Shown: in pieces, positions 49,600-60,440 of the stretch
How positions within the stretch are numbered: the first letter of the stretch is position 1
How the letters are laid out: each line of letters opens with the position of its first letter
Assembly (NCBI RefSeq): GCF_002776525.5
Contig: NC_045441.1
Location: 83,587,954-83,651,953 of the forward strand
Reading direction: 5' to 3'
DNA length: 64,000 nucleotides
Source: Piliocolobus tephrosceles
Taxonomy: Eukaryota; Chordata; Mammalia; Primates; Cercopithecidae
Notes under the pieces: generated by a model
Seen by the model: only the letters and a program-made list of their open reading frames with translations
The model's database searches: none
What the model was told of the DNA's origin: nothing
Translations under genes and position numbers: made by a program

Positions 49600-49622
49600 C
49601 AGGTGTACTCTTCAAAAAAAAA

Positions 49623-49900
49623 AAGAACACAGGAGCCTAACTTCCTGAGTAGGTGGCTTGCTCCAAATTATAAAACTACCTCCAGTCACAAAAATAAAAG
49701 AAACTTTACTTGTCCTTTGGGTAAAGCCAATCAACCAATACAAATGGCCTGTGTTTTCCCTCTTCCTCCAGTGCTTAAAACTTTCTCACCCCTTGTTTCA
49801 GCAAAGGTGAGTTCAGATTGTATTAGGTCTTGCTCCTCTATTGTAATGGCCTTGAATAAAGTCTTCCTTACTTATTTAACTGTGTTCAGTGCAATGTTTG
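49623..49900 (+). mobile_element. LTR-like element, right part (LTR33-like, tentative)
   Basis: After the retrocopy the sequence resumes with CCTAACTTCCTGAGTAGGTG, two CCAAT-type boxes (AGCCAATCAACCAATAC at 49727-49743), and a signal in CTTGAATAAAGTCTTCCTTA (49851-49870) followed by a U5-like end. This is the layout of an ERV LTR. Confidence 0.55.
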
Positions 49901-51545
49901 CATTGACACACACACAAAATACTTCTTCAGATTTGCAGTCATGCTTTCTAGGATAGAAAAAAACACTCCTTCAGATTTGCAATCAGGAAAAAGCCGACTA
50001 GATAGACCAACATTTGATAAAGATATAAACAGAAGCTACTCTTTGAGTAAAGGCTGCTGTCAGTCACATAAATTAGCATGAAACTTGAAATTCTTTATTT
50101 ACAAAAGGTCTACATATAATTAGTCATGGACAAGGAAAAATTTTAAGAAAAATGGTAACACTGCCCTGTAGAACTAGTACTATCTTTTCTAGACTGCCAA
50201 AACTCATTCATCACAGGGCTAATAACTGGAGCTTCTGCCAACATTAAAAAATGCTAAAGAAAATGTTGTCATCTAGTCAAAGAGGGAAAGGTGTTGGGTT
50301 GTAGGCTTTTTCAATTTTTGTGAGACTAAATATCCTGTTAAACTAAAATGAACATATCCAGATTTTTAAATTCTATGTTTTTATTTTAATAAATTAAAAC
50401 ATGAAGGAATTCACTAGGTTATTGTACTCTACTTTTAGCATTCTTACATGATATTTAATAATTAACACATAGTCTGGCATACATGCTGCTCTATGCAAGT
50501 CTAGGATGTAGCTGTAACTATTTGTATATCATGCTGTCTTTCCATTACTGTAATTTTACGTGGTCCTACAAATAAATGTGCTCATGTATCGCATGCCTGA
50601 TCAGTTTTAACTCAGCTGAAATATATTTCAAGCTATTTTAAAATTGTGTTTTAAAGCATGTATACTTTTTTAAAAAGTGTTATGCTATACGATACAATCT
50701 CATTACTGTCTTGGCAGTTTGACCACTTGAAAACCATCTAACTTTTCCTCTTTTTGTTATGTTTAATTGGCAGGGACAGTCATAGTTTACAGTTAAGATT
50801 GTGTGTGATTAATATCCATCATTACTAGATGTAACTGAAATTTTTAAAATCAATAATCCTTTTATTTGCAGTAGACCTCTTTGCCTTAATTGCTGATTTA
50901 GTAGTTAATTGAGAAAATCTTTATTAATGATCTCATGTAGCTCTAAGGAATGTTGAATGAATGAGATTCTTCTCCAGAAATAATTTTCCCAACTACCTAT
51001 GTCAGATCTGAGGAAAGATGAGTAGAATGGGTGATGAAATCCACTGGTTCAGTGGTTTCCCTCAACCACACAATCACACATAACATACACATTTTAAGAA
51101 ATGTATTAGGAATTCTTGATCTTAATGACAATTCTGAGCAATAGGACTCTCAAAAATTGGAAAAAAAACTAAACAATAATTTTTCCTATAACTTTTTTTG
51201 AGGGGAACATATAGAACATCTTTTGATATAGGGTACGTCTATTCCTACTTTCTAAATATAGCTGTCTTTTGCTTGACTTCTTGCTTCTCTGCCTTTCACT
51301 TCTTACTTGCCACTGAGATAACTGTTATTAGGGAGAGATTGTTAATGGTTGCAATGGCATAAATCCTCCAAAATTAAACATCTGATCTCGTATGTGTTAG
51401 TCTCCATTTTGCTAATTTATGAATCATTGCCCTTCATGGTATTTACAGAAAGATTTCTCGTTTTAAATATGTGTTTCAAAATAGAAACTTGGTTAACTTC
51501 ATGAGAAAAATCTCTCTTCATAGAGAAATAGGAAGGAAAATAACA
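49900..51545. other. Unassigned AT-rich DNA
   Basis: No gene or repeat recognised. ACTTCTTCAGATTTGCAGTCA-like text occurs twice (about 49920 and 49966), a small local duplication. Confidence 0.4.
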
Positions 51546-51554
51546 CTTACTGCA

Positions 51555-51780
51555 GCCCCAAAGGTGCCAAATATTGTACTAGGTACTCAAAGTGTAATGT
51601 TCACTATAATTCTGACAACTACTATGAGATGTGCTTATTATTATTATTTCCACATTATATGAAGAAACTATGCTCAAAGTCGTTAGGTAACTTGCTCAGA
51701 GACAAACTTCCAGCTAACAAAGAGTGAAACAAGGATTTGAAACTTGATTTGAATCCGTACTTTTAGTCCCCCCAACAACA
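51555..51780 (+). mobile_element. MIR element
   Basis: MIR order: GTGCCAAATATTGTACTAGG, ATAATTCTGACAACTACTAT, TTATTATTATTATTTCCACA, GTAACTTGCTCAGAGACAAA, ATGCACC end. Decayed. Confidence 0.78.
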
Positions 51781-51784
51781 TAAT

Positions 51785-53175
51785 GCACCTATGGGATAAT
51801 CTATCTGAAATAAAAACATTAGGGTTGGAATATGTGTTTTGAATTCAGTATGTTTGGATGCAAATTGAAATGTGTTCAGGTCAAATTCTTGAAATGTGCT
51901 GAATCATGTATACCGATGTTTCACTACCTGTGCAATTGCGTCCTGGGTTATAACCACAAAATTCGTCCAGAACCATGGAATATTTTAAAGTTTTAAGGGA
52001 AACACAATGATACTTAACATCTGTCAGATACTGCAAACTACTAGGTTGAAGTAGTTCAGTTTTAACAGTGGATGATACTACATTCCTTTCAATGGCATAT
52101 CTTTGCAAAGTTTGTTTTCAGAGATTACTAAAATGATAAGCAAATAAGCAGTAAAAAAACACAATGTGGAACAGATAAAATGGGGGTCCTGGCTCTGTCT
52201 AGTCTGGATCTAATATCTGAGAAGTTGTGCAGCATTCATTAGATACATGCATATCACTAGTAGGTAATTGTGCTTATCTAAAAATTAAATATCACATTAG
52301 TTTTATAACTTATGTGTATTTTTTTCCTTACACATCTAACAAATTGTTAGGACATAAGCATTTATAAAGTTATTTAAACTTCATTGCTTAATAAATAAAA
52401 CTCTAAAGTATTCCTTTCAGTCTTACAACATTGTGAAAACATGACTAAGGCCCAATGAAATGAAAAGCTTGGGAATCTCTGGAAACACTGAGCTTCCTCT
52501 TCCTCTGCAATACAGTTATTGAAACTTGTACATGTAAGTTAATCACGTGAGCAAACTAGAAATAAAGATTTGTCTAATTATGCTTCAATCTGTTATACTT
52601 TAGAATTAGGATCAAGGTAATCTTAGAGAAGACTGAATTTCAAAGAAATATTTATTTCAAAACATCTCTCAACACAAGTATATGATCAGCCATTTTGAGG
52701 CTGTGAACTTTCCTTCTGAGCTGGGCACTGCCCCCAGGGCTGCTGATTGTTAAAGGAAACAGAAGAATGAACTCTACATTTCAGTTCTTTATTTTGCTTG
52801 TTGTGGAAACCTCACAATTAGTCATGCTGTTCTCAGAATGAGTAGAATTCAGAGAAATTCTGTTTCATATCATTGTTTTGTGAGGATTTAAAAAAAACGT
52901 GAACCAAAGTCAATGCGAGTCCCAAAATATATGTCTAACAAACATTACCAAACATTGCCAAACACTAATGCTTATTACTCCCTTTGGAGCCCATCTCCCA
53001 CTGCAGAAAGGATCAATAATTAATATTCATATTCTTATGCAAAGAATTGTGAACTTTGCCTTCTATTTCATTTTACCCTAAATATTCACTGGAGATGAGG
53101 AAACTAGAATCTCAGATGACTTCCTCAGTGCTTTACTATCTGTCCAGTCAGGGTTCATAGTGGTCCTCTTTGGGT
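51785..53175. other. Unassigned DNA
   Basis: Nothing recognised. Confidence 0.4.
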
Positions 53176-53179
53176 TCTG

Positions 53180-53345
53180 TAAATTTAAGCAAGTTTCTTG
53201 TCCTCTCCATGCCTCAATTTCCTCATCTGAATATGGGAAAAATAACAGAATCTCCCTGAAATAGTGACTGTGAAGAGTAAATGAGCTAAGATAAATATTT
53301 AGGCTAGTATTTGGTGTAGAGTCAATACTGTTTAAGTATTCAACA
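53180..53345 (-). mobile_element. MIR element, antisense
   Basis: AAATTTAAGCAAGTTTCTTG, CCATGCCTCAATTTCCTCAT, GAATATGGGAAAAATAACAG and AGAGTAAATGAGCTAAGATA follow the MIR reverse complement. Confidence 0.72.
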
Positions 53346-53935
53346 AACAGAATTGCATGATACTCTCTGAACAAATCCCACATTTTTGGATGCCTGTGAT
53401 TTTTCTTAAGATTCTCCTCCACTTAAATTCTCTTTCTAAGCTTATCTTTAGCCAAAATCTTTGCAAATTCTATCAGACTATCAAAATCTTCTCTATAAAT
53501 TTTTTATTTTTGCCTCTTATAGAAATTTATTTATATCTTCCATTTTATTGGTCATTTTCCACCTGATATGGCTATCTGCTCATTTTTTTCCCAGCCTTAA
53601 TCACAGTTTATAAGCAAATATTTCTTTGTTGGATAAGCTATTTAGAGTCTATTATTAAAATTCTAGAAACCCATGTGTGTATTTGGTCACCCCTTACACA
53701 CAGATTAGAATGTCTAGCATATCATTGATTCAAAATAACAATTACATAATTAACAAATGAATGAATGAACATGTATCTACTCTCTAATACAGGTTTTCTT
53801 TCCATCTAACATATACTACAGATTCCTTCACTTGTAGATTTTCCCCCAATGTGTTCCAGTATTCTGTATCTTTAATAATGTCCATTATGTTTACAAAATT
53901 ATATGAAGATAATGTTAGATTAAAATATGGTTCCA
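53346..53935. other. Unassigned AT-rich DNA
   Basis: Nothing recognised; the 14 bases AAAATATGGTTCCA at 53922-53935 are the left target-site copy for the Alu. Confidence 0.4.
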
Positions 53936-54240
53936 GCCGGGCGCGGTAGCTCAAGCCTGTAATCCCAGCACTTTGGGAGGCCGAGACGGGTGGATCACGA
54001 GGTCAGGAGATCGAGACCATCCTGGCTAACATGGTGAAACCCCGTCTCTACTAAAAAATACAAGAACACTATCCGGGCGAGGTGGCGGGTGCCTGTAGTC
54101 CCAGCTACTCGGGAGGCTGAGGCAGGAGAATGGCGTAAACCCGGGAGGCAGAGCTTGCAGTGAGCTGAGATCCGACCACTGCACTCCAGCCTGGGTGACA
54201 GAGCGCCAGACTCTGTCTCAAAAAAAAAAAAAAAAAAAAA
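53936..54240 (+). mobile_element. Young AluY with Old World monkey-type diagnostics
   Basis: Full-length Alu with A tail. Target-site duplication AAAATATGGTTCCA at 53922-53935 and 54241-54254 is perfect. Differences from ordinary AluY: GCTCAAGCCTG, GAGACGGGTGG, CCGGGCGAGGTGG, GGCGTAAACCC and GAGATCCGACC. I associate this set with cercopithecoid AluY lineages (AluYR-type). Low divergence suggests a recent insertion. Confidence 0.92.
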
Positions 54241-54254
54241 AAAATATGGTTCCA

Positions 54255-54710
54255 ATTTGTTAAATTATATAAAAATAGATAATAGTGAAACAAGACATAT
54301 GCCTATTTGCTTTATTTATTTTACGATTGAATAGTGAATTAAAATCACTAAATCTAGCTCACATTGACAGCTTATGTTGAAACATTATCAGACATCTTTG
54401 AAGAATCTTTAATAAAATGCGAATTGCCGTAGAATCTCAGTTTAAAAATATTGTGCTTCTTTTGGCTATAGTCCCTATATGTTTTTTTCCATGATACAAA
54501 TGTGCTAGCATATTATTGGATATTTTTTCAAGTTTTCAGAGGAAACACGATGGGTTGTCCAGGAAATGCAAACAATAAGTTGGGTGTAAATATATTACAT
54601 TAAATAATAAGAAAACTAAAAACAAGAAAATTAAACAATATATTGTTTAGGGATACTTGAGTATGTAATGAAATTGTAGCAGTTCCTCAAATAACAATGT
54701 TTTCTTCAAT
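54255..54710. other. Unassigned AT-rich DNA
   Basis: Nothing recognised. Confidence 0.4.
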
Positions 54711-54714
54711 GTCA

Positions 54715-55045
54715 GTTAGTTTTAAACTTGATGAGAAAAAAATTCCACTCTTGGCAGGGCACCATGAGGAGTTTGCAAGTTTTCTCCATGTCTGTGTAGG
54801 TTTTCTTGTGTACTCCAGGTTCTTTCCACATCCCAAAGATGTGCACGGTTAGATGACTTGGCATGTCCAAATTGTCCCAATATGAATGGGTAGGGGTATG
54901 TGTGTGTACATGTGCACCCTGCAATGGAACGGTGTCCCATCCAGGGTTGCTTTCCATCCTGTGCCCTGAGCTTATGGGATAGGCTCTGACCATCCTTGAC
55001 CCTGAACTAGAATAAGCTGGTTGGGAAATGAATGAATAAATTAAT
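54715..55045 (+). mobile_element. Ancient repeat of a widely shared vertebrate type
   Basis: The order GAGGAGTTTGCAAGTTTTCT, CATGTCTGTGTAGGTTTTCT, GTACTCCAGGTTCTTTCCAC, ATCCCAAAGATGTGCACGG, CATCCAGGGTTGCTTTCCAT, GGGATAGGCTCTGACCATCC, GAACTAGAATAAGCTGG and a final AATGAATGAATAAATTAAT is a pattern I know both from primate genomes and from fish repeats. I cannot name the family. The terminal AATG repeats suggest a LINE-type tail. Confidence 0.6.
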
Positions 55046-55049
55046 ACAA

Positions 55050-56163
55050 ATTATTATAAAATAAAAATCTGCAAGATATACAATAAAATACAAATGCATG
55101 ACAACAAATGATTGGTACAAAAGTGTTCAGTGAGCCTCCCATATTCATTATTGTATCTGTTTGAACTACGCAGTTGTAGGAGGCACTCCTTAAAATTTTT
55201 CTTTGCAAACATGTATTTTTTGATTTAACCCACCATCACTATGACCATCATCACTCACTTATCCACCCAAAATTGGGTAAATGATTATCTTACTTCTTAT
55301 TAATCTTTCTTAAATGTATGTAGAGCTTACATTCATTTATTTCAATGTTTGATATTAGAAGTGTTTGAGGTCTTTATTAAGAAGTTTGGTGACGTTTTTG
55401 CGAACAGAAATATGTCATGGAACTCGACTTGTTTAGGCAAATTAACCTAGATATAATTGGTTTCATTAGACATCATTTTGTTTAAAGTTGTTGTTTCAAA
55501 GAACCTACCCCAACAAAGTTAAGTGAGGATTTATTGTATCAGAAACATTCAAGGGAGGATAAACGGAAAATTCAGTAGATTGCTCTGGGGGAGTGGCAGA
55601 GCAATGGGATGTGAGGGACACAAGACAAGAATAAAGTTATTGGTAACACTGAGTTCTTAGTTGTGTGATGGATTCAGAGATGCTTAATATTTTCTATTTT
55701 TAAAACACAAAAATAAAGAGTATTATTACTCAAAATGTTAAATATTTAATAGATAAATTGAAAACAATTGAGTAACATTGAAAAAGTGAAGAAAAGAAAG
55801 ATGATGTAAAAGAAAAATGATGTAAAAAAATAAGAGAAGAATTGAATTAAACCACACAAAGCAAAAAAAGGAATTTTCCAAACTCTGTAGAATAAAATTG
55901 GCATTTGAACAAGCCAGAAACCCAGGATTGCTTACATTTTATTCATGTGTGTGATTACTCTCTATTACGGGAAGTGATTATGAGTTTTCCATTCATTAGT
56001 GTGAAACACAATTTTCTTTTAAAATAAATATATTTACCTAAAAACTTTAAACCCCAGGTATTTTTTAAAACTGCTAGTTGTTTGAAGCTTAAAATTTTTT
56101 TTAAATGAAGAACCATTATATCAACAAAAATTTTTCAGGAGCCAGACTCTTGCAGACTCTTGA
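55050..56163. other. Unassigned AT-rich DNA
   Basis: Nothing recognised. A short imperfect repeat with GATGATGTAAAAGAAAAATG lies at 55796-55835. Confidence 0.4.
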
Positions 56164-56175
56164 CAGTAAGACTAT

Positions 56176-56472
56176 ACATAAATATTTGTGATGGAGTCTC
56201 TCTCTGTCGCCCAGGCTGGAGTGCAGTGGCCCGCTCAATCTCGGCTCACCGCAACCTCTGCCTTCCAGGCTCAAGCGATTCTCATGCCTCAGCCACTGGA
56301 ATAGCTGGGAATACAGGCGCACACCATCATGCTAGGCTAATTTTTGTATTTTTAGTAGAGATGGGGTTTCACCGTGTTGGCCAGGCTGGTCTCAGACCCC
56401 CGATCTCAAGTGATCCGCCCGCCTCGGTCTTTCAAAGTGTTGGAATTACAGGCGTGAGCCCCCATGCCTGGC
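56176..56472 (-). mobile_element. AluS-type element, antisense, A tail lost
   Basis: Reverse Alu with GATGGAGTCTCTCTCTGTCG, both arms, ending CCCATGCCTGG. Target-site duplication CAGTAAGACTAT at 56164-56175 and 56473-56484 is perfect. The expected poly-T is reduced to a short TACATAAATATT-like stretch. Confidence 0.92.
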
Positions 56473-56599
56473 CAGTAAGACTATTTTTAATACTAGGCAA
56501 AATCAGTTTTCTTTAAAAAGAAACCGGTGGAATTCTGTGGCATTTAAGAAATGGATACTTTTCTCTTAATATTTGCCCTTATTCCAATTCATAGATTTC

Positions 56600-56900
56600 C
56601 CTCTAATATTGAGTTGAACCATGGTGTCCCAGAACAGAAGCCACATTTCTCAGCCTTCCTTGTAGCAATATGGAAGTAGACTAAGAGTCCTGGCAATGGA
56701 ATGTAAACAGAAAAAAGTATAAAATTTCTAGAATATGCCCTTTCAACTGGCTGGAATGAGGATACAATGTTAGAACTGAAGCATTAATTTCCTGCCATGT
56801 GTTCATATTGGGAACCCTGGTCTTCACAGAGGGAAAAGAGAAAAGTAATGTGGCTTTCCAACACTGTTGTAGCATCATAGCATCCTTCAACTAACTTACT
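56600..56900 (+). mobile_element. Ancient MER-type repeat, family uncertain
   Basis: CAGCCTTCCTTGTAGCAATA, CCTGGCAATGGAATGTAAAC, AGAATATGCCCTTTCAACTG and GGCTGGAATGAGGATACAAT match a common old mammalian repeat in order. I am unsure of its class. Confidence 0.4.
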
Positions 56901-56923
56901 CCAAACTCTTGATAAAGAAATAG

Positions 56924-57389
56924 TCATGAAGTCTTTGCCCATGCCTATGTCCTGAATGGCATTGCCTAGGTTTTTTTCTAGGGTTTTTATGGGTTTAGGT
57001 CTTACGTTTAAGTCTTTAATCCATCTTGAGTTAATTTTTGTATAAGATATAAGGAAGGGGTCCAATTTCAGTTTTCTTCATATGGCTAGTCAGTTTTTCC
57101 AACACCATTTATCATTCTCAGCACACTAACACAAAAACAGAAAACCAAACACTGCATGTTCTCATTCATAAATGGGAGCTGAACAATGAGAACACATGGA
57201 CCCAAGGAGGGGAACATCACACACTGGGGCCTGTTGGGGATAGCATCAGGAGAAATACCTAACGTAGATGACAGGTTGGTGGGTGCAGCAAACCACCATG
57301 GCACGTGTATACCTATGTAACAAACCTGCATGTTCTGCACATTAATCTCAGAATTTAAAGTATAATAATAAAATATTTAAATTTTAAAA
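56924..57389 (+). mobile_element. Young L1 with 5' inversion (twin priming)
   Basis: 56924-57112 is antisense L1 ORF2 sequence (CATGAAGTCTTTGCCCATGC onward). At about 57112 it joins sense-strand L1 3' sequence (AAACCAAACACTGCATGTTC ... ATGTAACAAACCTGCATGTT ... TATAATAATAAAA) ending in an A tail. Flanking AAAGAAATAG at 56914-56923 and 57390-57399 shows that both parts entered in one event. An L1PA-type copy is inferred from its 3'UTR. Confidence 0.9.
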
Positions 57390-57399
57390 AAAGAAATAG

Positions 57400-57805
57400 A
57401 CTTATCATCCTTATTAAAACCATTGTTGTATGGGTTTTATTGTTAGCTGTAGTCAAATCTAATCCAATTAATACACACATACAAGCAATCAGATTGCTTT
57501 ATCCATTGTCTTCCTCTTTCTTTTTTTGAACAACTTTGTAAATTTAAGAGCAAAAGTGATAAGTAGTCCCTTAAATTCATACCCATGATGCAGTTATTAT
57601 TTGACTTCTAAAAATACAATTATTTTAGATTTTGTTTAACTTTGGAAATATATTATCAATTATTTGAATTAAAATGAGATAATTATGTTATGCCAAATAT
57701 TGATTAGAACTATTTTGGCCTACTTCAGTTGCATCTAGCAATTTTAAGAGAATGTTGACTACTAGTGTTCTAAGCTGGACCAACTATATTATTTTGTTGT
57801 TTATA
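57400..57805. other. Unassigned AT-rich DNA
   Basis: Nothing recognised. Confidence 0.4.
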
Positions 57806-59930
57806 TAATTTCAACTTTTATTTTAGATTCAGGGTATATATTTGCAGGCTTGTTATCCGGGCATATTGAGTGCTGCTCAGGTTTCAGATATGACTGCTCT
57901 CATCACCCAGGTAGTGAGCATAGCACCTAACAATTAGAGTTTTTCAACTGTTACCCTCCTTCCTTCCTATCACCTCTGATAGTCCCCCGTGTCTGTTTTT
58001 GCCATTTTTATGTCCATGAGTATCCAATGTTTAGCTCCCACTTATAATAAGTGAGAACATGAGGTATTTGGTTTTCTGTTCCTGTGCTAATCTGCTTAGA
58101 ATAATGGCTTCCAGCTGCATCCATGTTGCTGCAAAGGATATGATTTCATTCTTTTTCGTGGCTGTGTGGTATTCCATCGTATATATGTACCACATTTTCT
58201 TTATTCAATTTGCCACTGATGGGCGCCTAGGTTGATTCCACATCTTTACTATTGTGAATAGTACTGTGATGAATATTTTAGTACACGTGTCTTTTGGGTA
58301 GAAGAATTTATTTTCCGTTGGGTATATGCCCAGTAATGTGATTGTTGGGTGAAATGATAGTTCTGCTGCAGATTCTTGGAAAAATCTCCAAACAGTTTTC
58401 CACAGTGGCTGCACTAATTAACATTCCCACCAACAGTGTATCATGTTCCCTTTTCTCTGCAGTCTCACAAGCATTTGCTATTTTTTGACTTTTTAGTAAT
58501 AGCCATTCTGACTTGTATGAGACTGTATCTCACCGTGGTTTTGACTTACATTTCTCCAATGATTAGTGATGTTGAACATTTTTCATATGCTTCTTGGCCA
58601 CCTGTCTGTCTTTTGAGAAGTATCTGTTCATGTCTTTTGCCTAATTTCTAATGCAGTAATTTGCTTTTTGCTTCTTGAATTAAGTTCCTTTTAGATTCTC
58701 TATAGTCGACCTTTGTCACATGCCTAGTTTGCAAATACTTTCTCCCATTATATAGGTTGTCTGTTTCTTCTGTTGATTGTTTTGTTGTGCAGAGGCTGTT
58801 GAGTTTATGAGGTCCCACTTGTCAAGTTTTTTTGTTGTTGTTGCAATTGCTTGTGAGGGCTTAATCATAAATTCTTTCCCAAGACTGATGTCCAGAATAG
58901 TGTTTCATAGCTTTTCTTCTAGGATTCTTATAATTTGAGATCTTACATTTAAATATTTAATCCATCTTCAGTTAAATTTTGTATATAGTGAGAGATAGTG
59001 GTTCAGTTTAATTCTTCTGCATATGGCTAGCCAGCTATCCTAACATCATTTATTCAATAGGGAGTCCTTTCTCCATTGCTTGTTTTTGTCAACTTTGTTG
59101 AAGATCAGATGACTAGCTGTGTGGCTTTATTCCTGGGTTCTCTATTCTGTTCCATTTGTCTATGTGTCTTTGTTTTTGTACCAGTACCATGCTGTTTTGG
59201 TTATGTGTAATAGCATAGTTTGAAGTCAGATAATGTGATGTTCCCATCTTTGTTCCTTTTGTTAGGAAAGCTCTAGCTGTTCAGTCTCTTTTTTGGTTCC
59301 ATATGAATTTAGAATAGTTTTTCTATTTCTGTGAAAGATAACATTGCTGGGCTTGATAGGAATAGCATTGAGACTGTAGATTGCTTTGAGCAGTATGGCC
59401 ATTTTAATGATATTGATTCTTTCTACCCATGAGCATAGAATGCTTTTCCATTTGTTTGTGTCATCTGTGATTTCTTTAAACAGTGATTTGTAGTTCTCCT
59501 TGTAAAGATCTTTCATCTCCTTGGTTAGATGTACTCCTAGGTATTTTATTTTTTCTGCAACTATTGTAAATGGGATTGCATTGTTGATTTGGCTCTCAGC
59601 TTGAATATTATTGGTATATAGAAATGCTACTGATAGTTTTACACTAATTTTGTATCCTGAAACTTTACTGAACTTGTTTATTAGTTCCAGGAGCCTTTTG
59701 GTGGAGTCTTCAGGGTTTTCTAGGTATCAAATCATATTGTCAGTGAAAAGAGATAGTTTGCCTTCTTCTTTCCTATTGCATGCCTTATATTTCTTCCTCT
59801 TGCCTGATTGCTCTGGCAAGGACTTCTAGTACTATGTTGAATAGAAGTGGTGAGAGAAGGCATCCTGTCTTGCTCTGTTTCTTGAGGAGAATACGTCCAG
59901 CTTTTGCCCATTAACTCTGATGTTGTCAAT
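57806..59930 (-). mobile_element. 5'-truncated LINE-1, antisense (about 2.1 kb)
   Basis: 3'UTR begins near 57806; ORF2 C-terminal and reverse-transcriptase regions follow, with truncation near 59930 (GTCCAGCTTTTGCCCATTAA). Remnant frames include 58205-58414 (LLGIYPTENK) and 59262-59516. The catalytic FADD reads FTDN at 59736-59747, so it is dead. Confidence 0.86.
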
Positions 59931-59981
59931 CATATTTTTCTCCCAGGAACTATAAAATTGAGCAGAGTCACACAACCTTCG

Positions 59982-60345
59982 TGTGATAGTTTTATGTGTC
60001 AACTTGACTGGGTCACGTGATGCCCAAATATTTTTTTACACATCATTTTTAGATATGTCTGGATGAGATTAACATTTAAATGGGTAGACTGAGTAAAGCA
60101 GATCGCCCTCCCCAATGTAGTGGGCTTCATGTTTTGAAGACCTAAATAGAATAGAATAGAAGGCTGAGTAAGAAATAATCTCCTGCTGCCTGACTGTCGT
60201 CAAACTGAGACATTGGTCTCCTCTTGCCTTCAGACTCAGACTTCATTTGTAACAATACTATTGACTCTCCTGAGTCTGGACTTCTCAGTCTCTATAATGA
60301 TGTGAGACAACTCCTTACAATAAATCTCTCTCTTTCCCCACCTTT
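59982..60345 (+). mobile_element. MLT2-type (ERVL) LTR, 3' end replaced by microsatellite
   Basis: It starts TGTGATAGTTTTATGTGTCA, with ACTTGACTGGGTCACGTGAT, GATGAGATTAACATTTAAAT, GATCGCCCTCCCCAATGTAG, and AATAAATCTCTCTC near 60320. This follows MLT2 closely. The terminal part of the LTR is absent; CT then CA repeats follow instead. No internal region is attached. Confidence 0.82.
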
Positions 60346-60381
60346 CTCTCTTTCTTTCTCTTTCTCTCTGCACACACACAC

Positions 60382-60437
<56 letters not shown>
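60325..60437. repeat. Compound (CT)n-(CA)n microsatellite
   Basis: CT-rich stretch 60327-60369, then CA repeats with two TACA interruptions, 60370-60437. The CA part is the longest simple repeat here and gives spurious long frames on both strands. Confidence 0.97.

Positions 60438-60439
<2 letters not shown>

Positions 60440-60440
<1 letters not shown>

Larger units (their letters stand above)
47313..49622 (+). pseudogene. MAPKAP1P: MAPKAP1 (SIN1) processed pseudogene, near full-length mRNA
   Basis: An intronless copy of the mRNA for SIN1, the mTORC2 subunit. The 5'UTR (47313-47629) is GC-rich. Coding sequence starts at ATG 47630 and would end at TGA 49194-49196, matching the long isoform through the N-terminal, CRIM, Ras-binding and PH regions. 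A 2-base deletion near 48160 shifts the frame at about residue 178; the upstream frame ends at 48277. The second frame (48162-48812) carries the CRIM and Ras-binding parts to TGA at 48810-48812, a CGA-to-TGA change at about residue 395. The remaining 127 codons are the PH domain, ending EKKSGQQ. A signal AATAAA at 49594-49599 precedes the A tail. The 13-bp duplication AAGAACACAGGAG lies at 47300-47312 and 49623-49635. Few changes are visible, so it is fairly recent. At most a truncated 215-residue product could be made. Confidence 0.96.
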
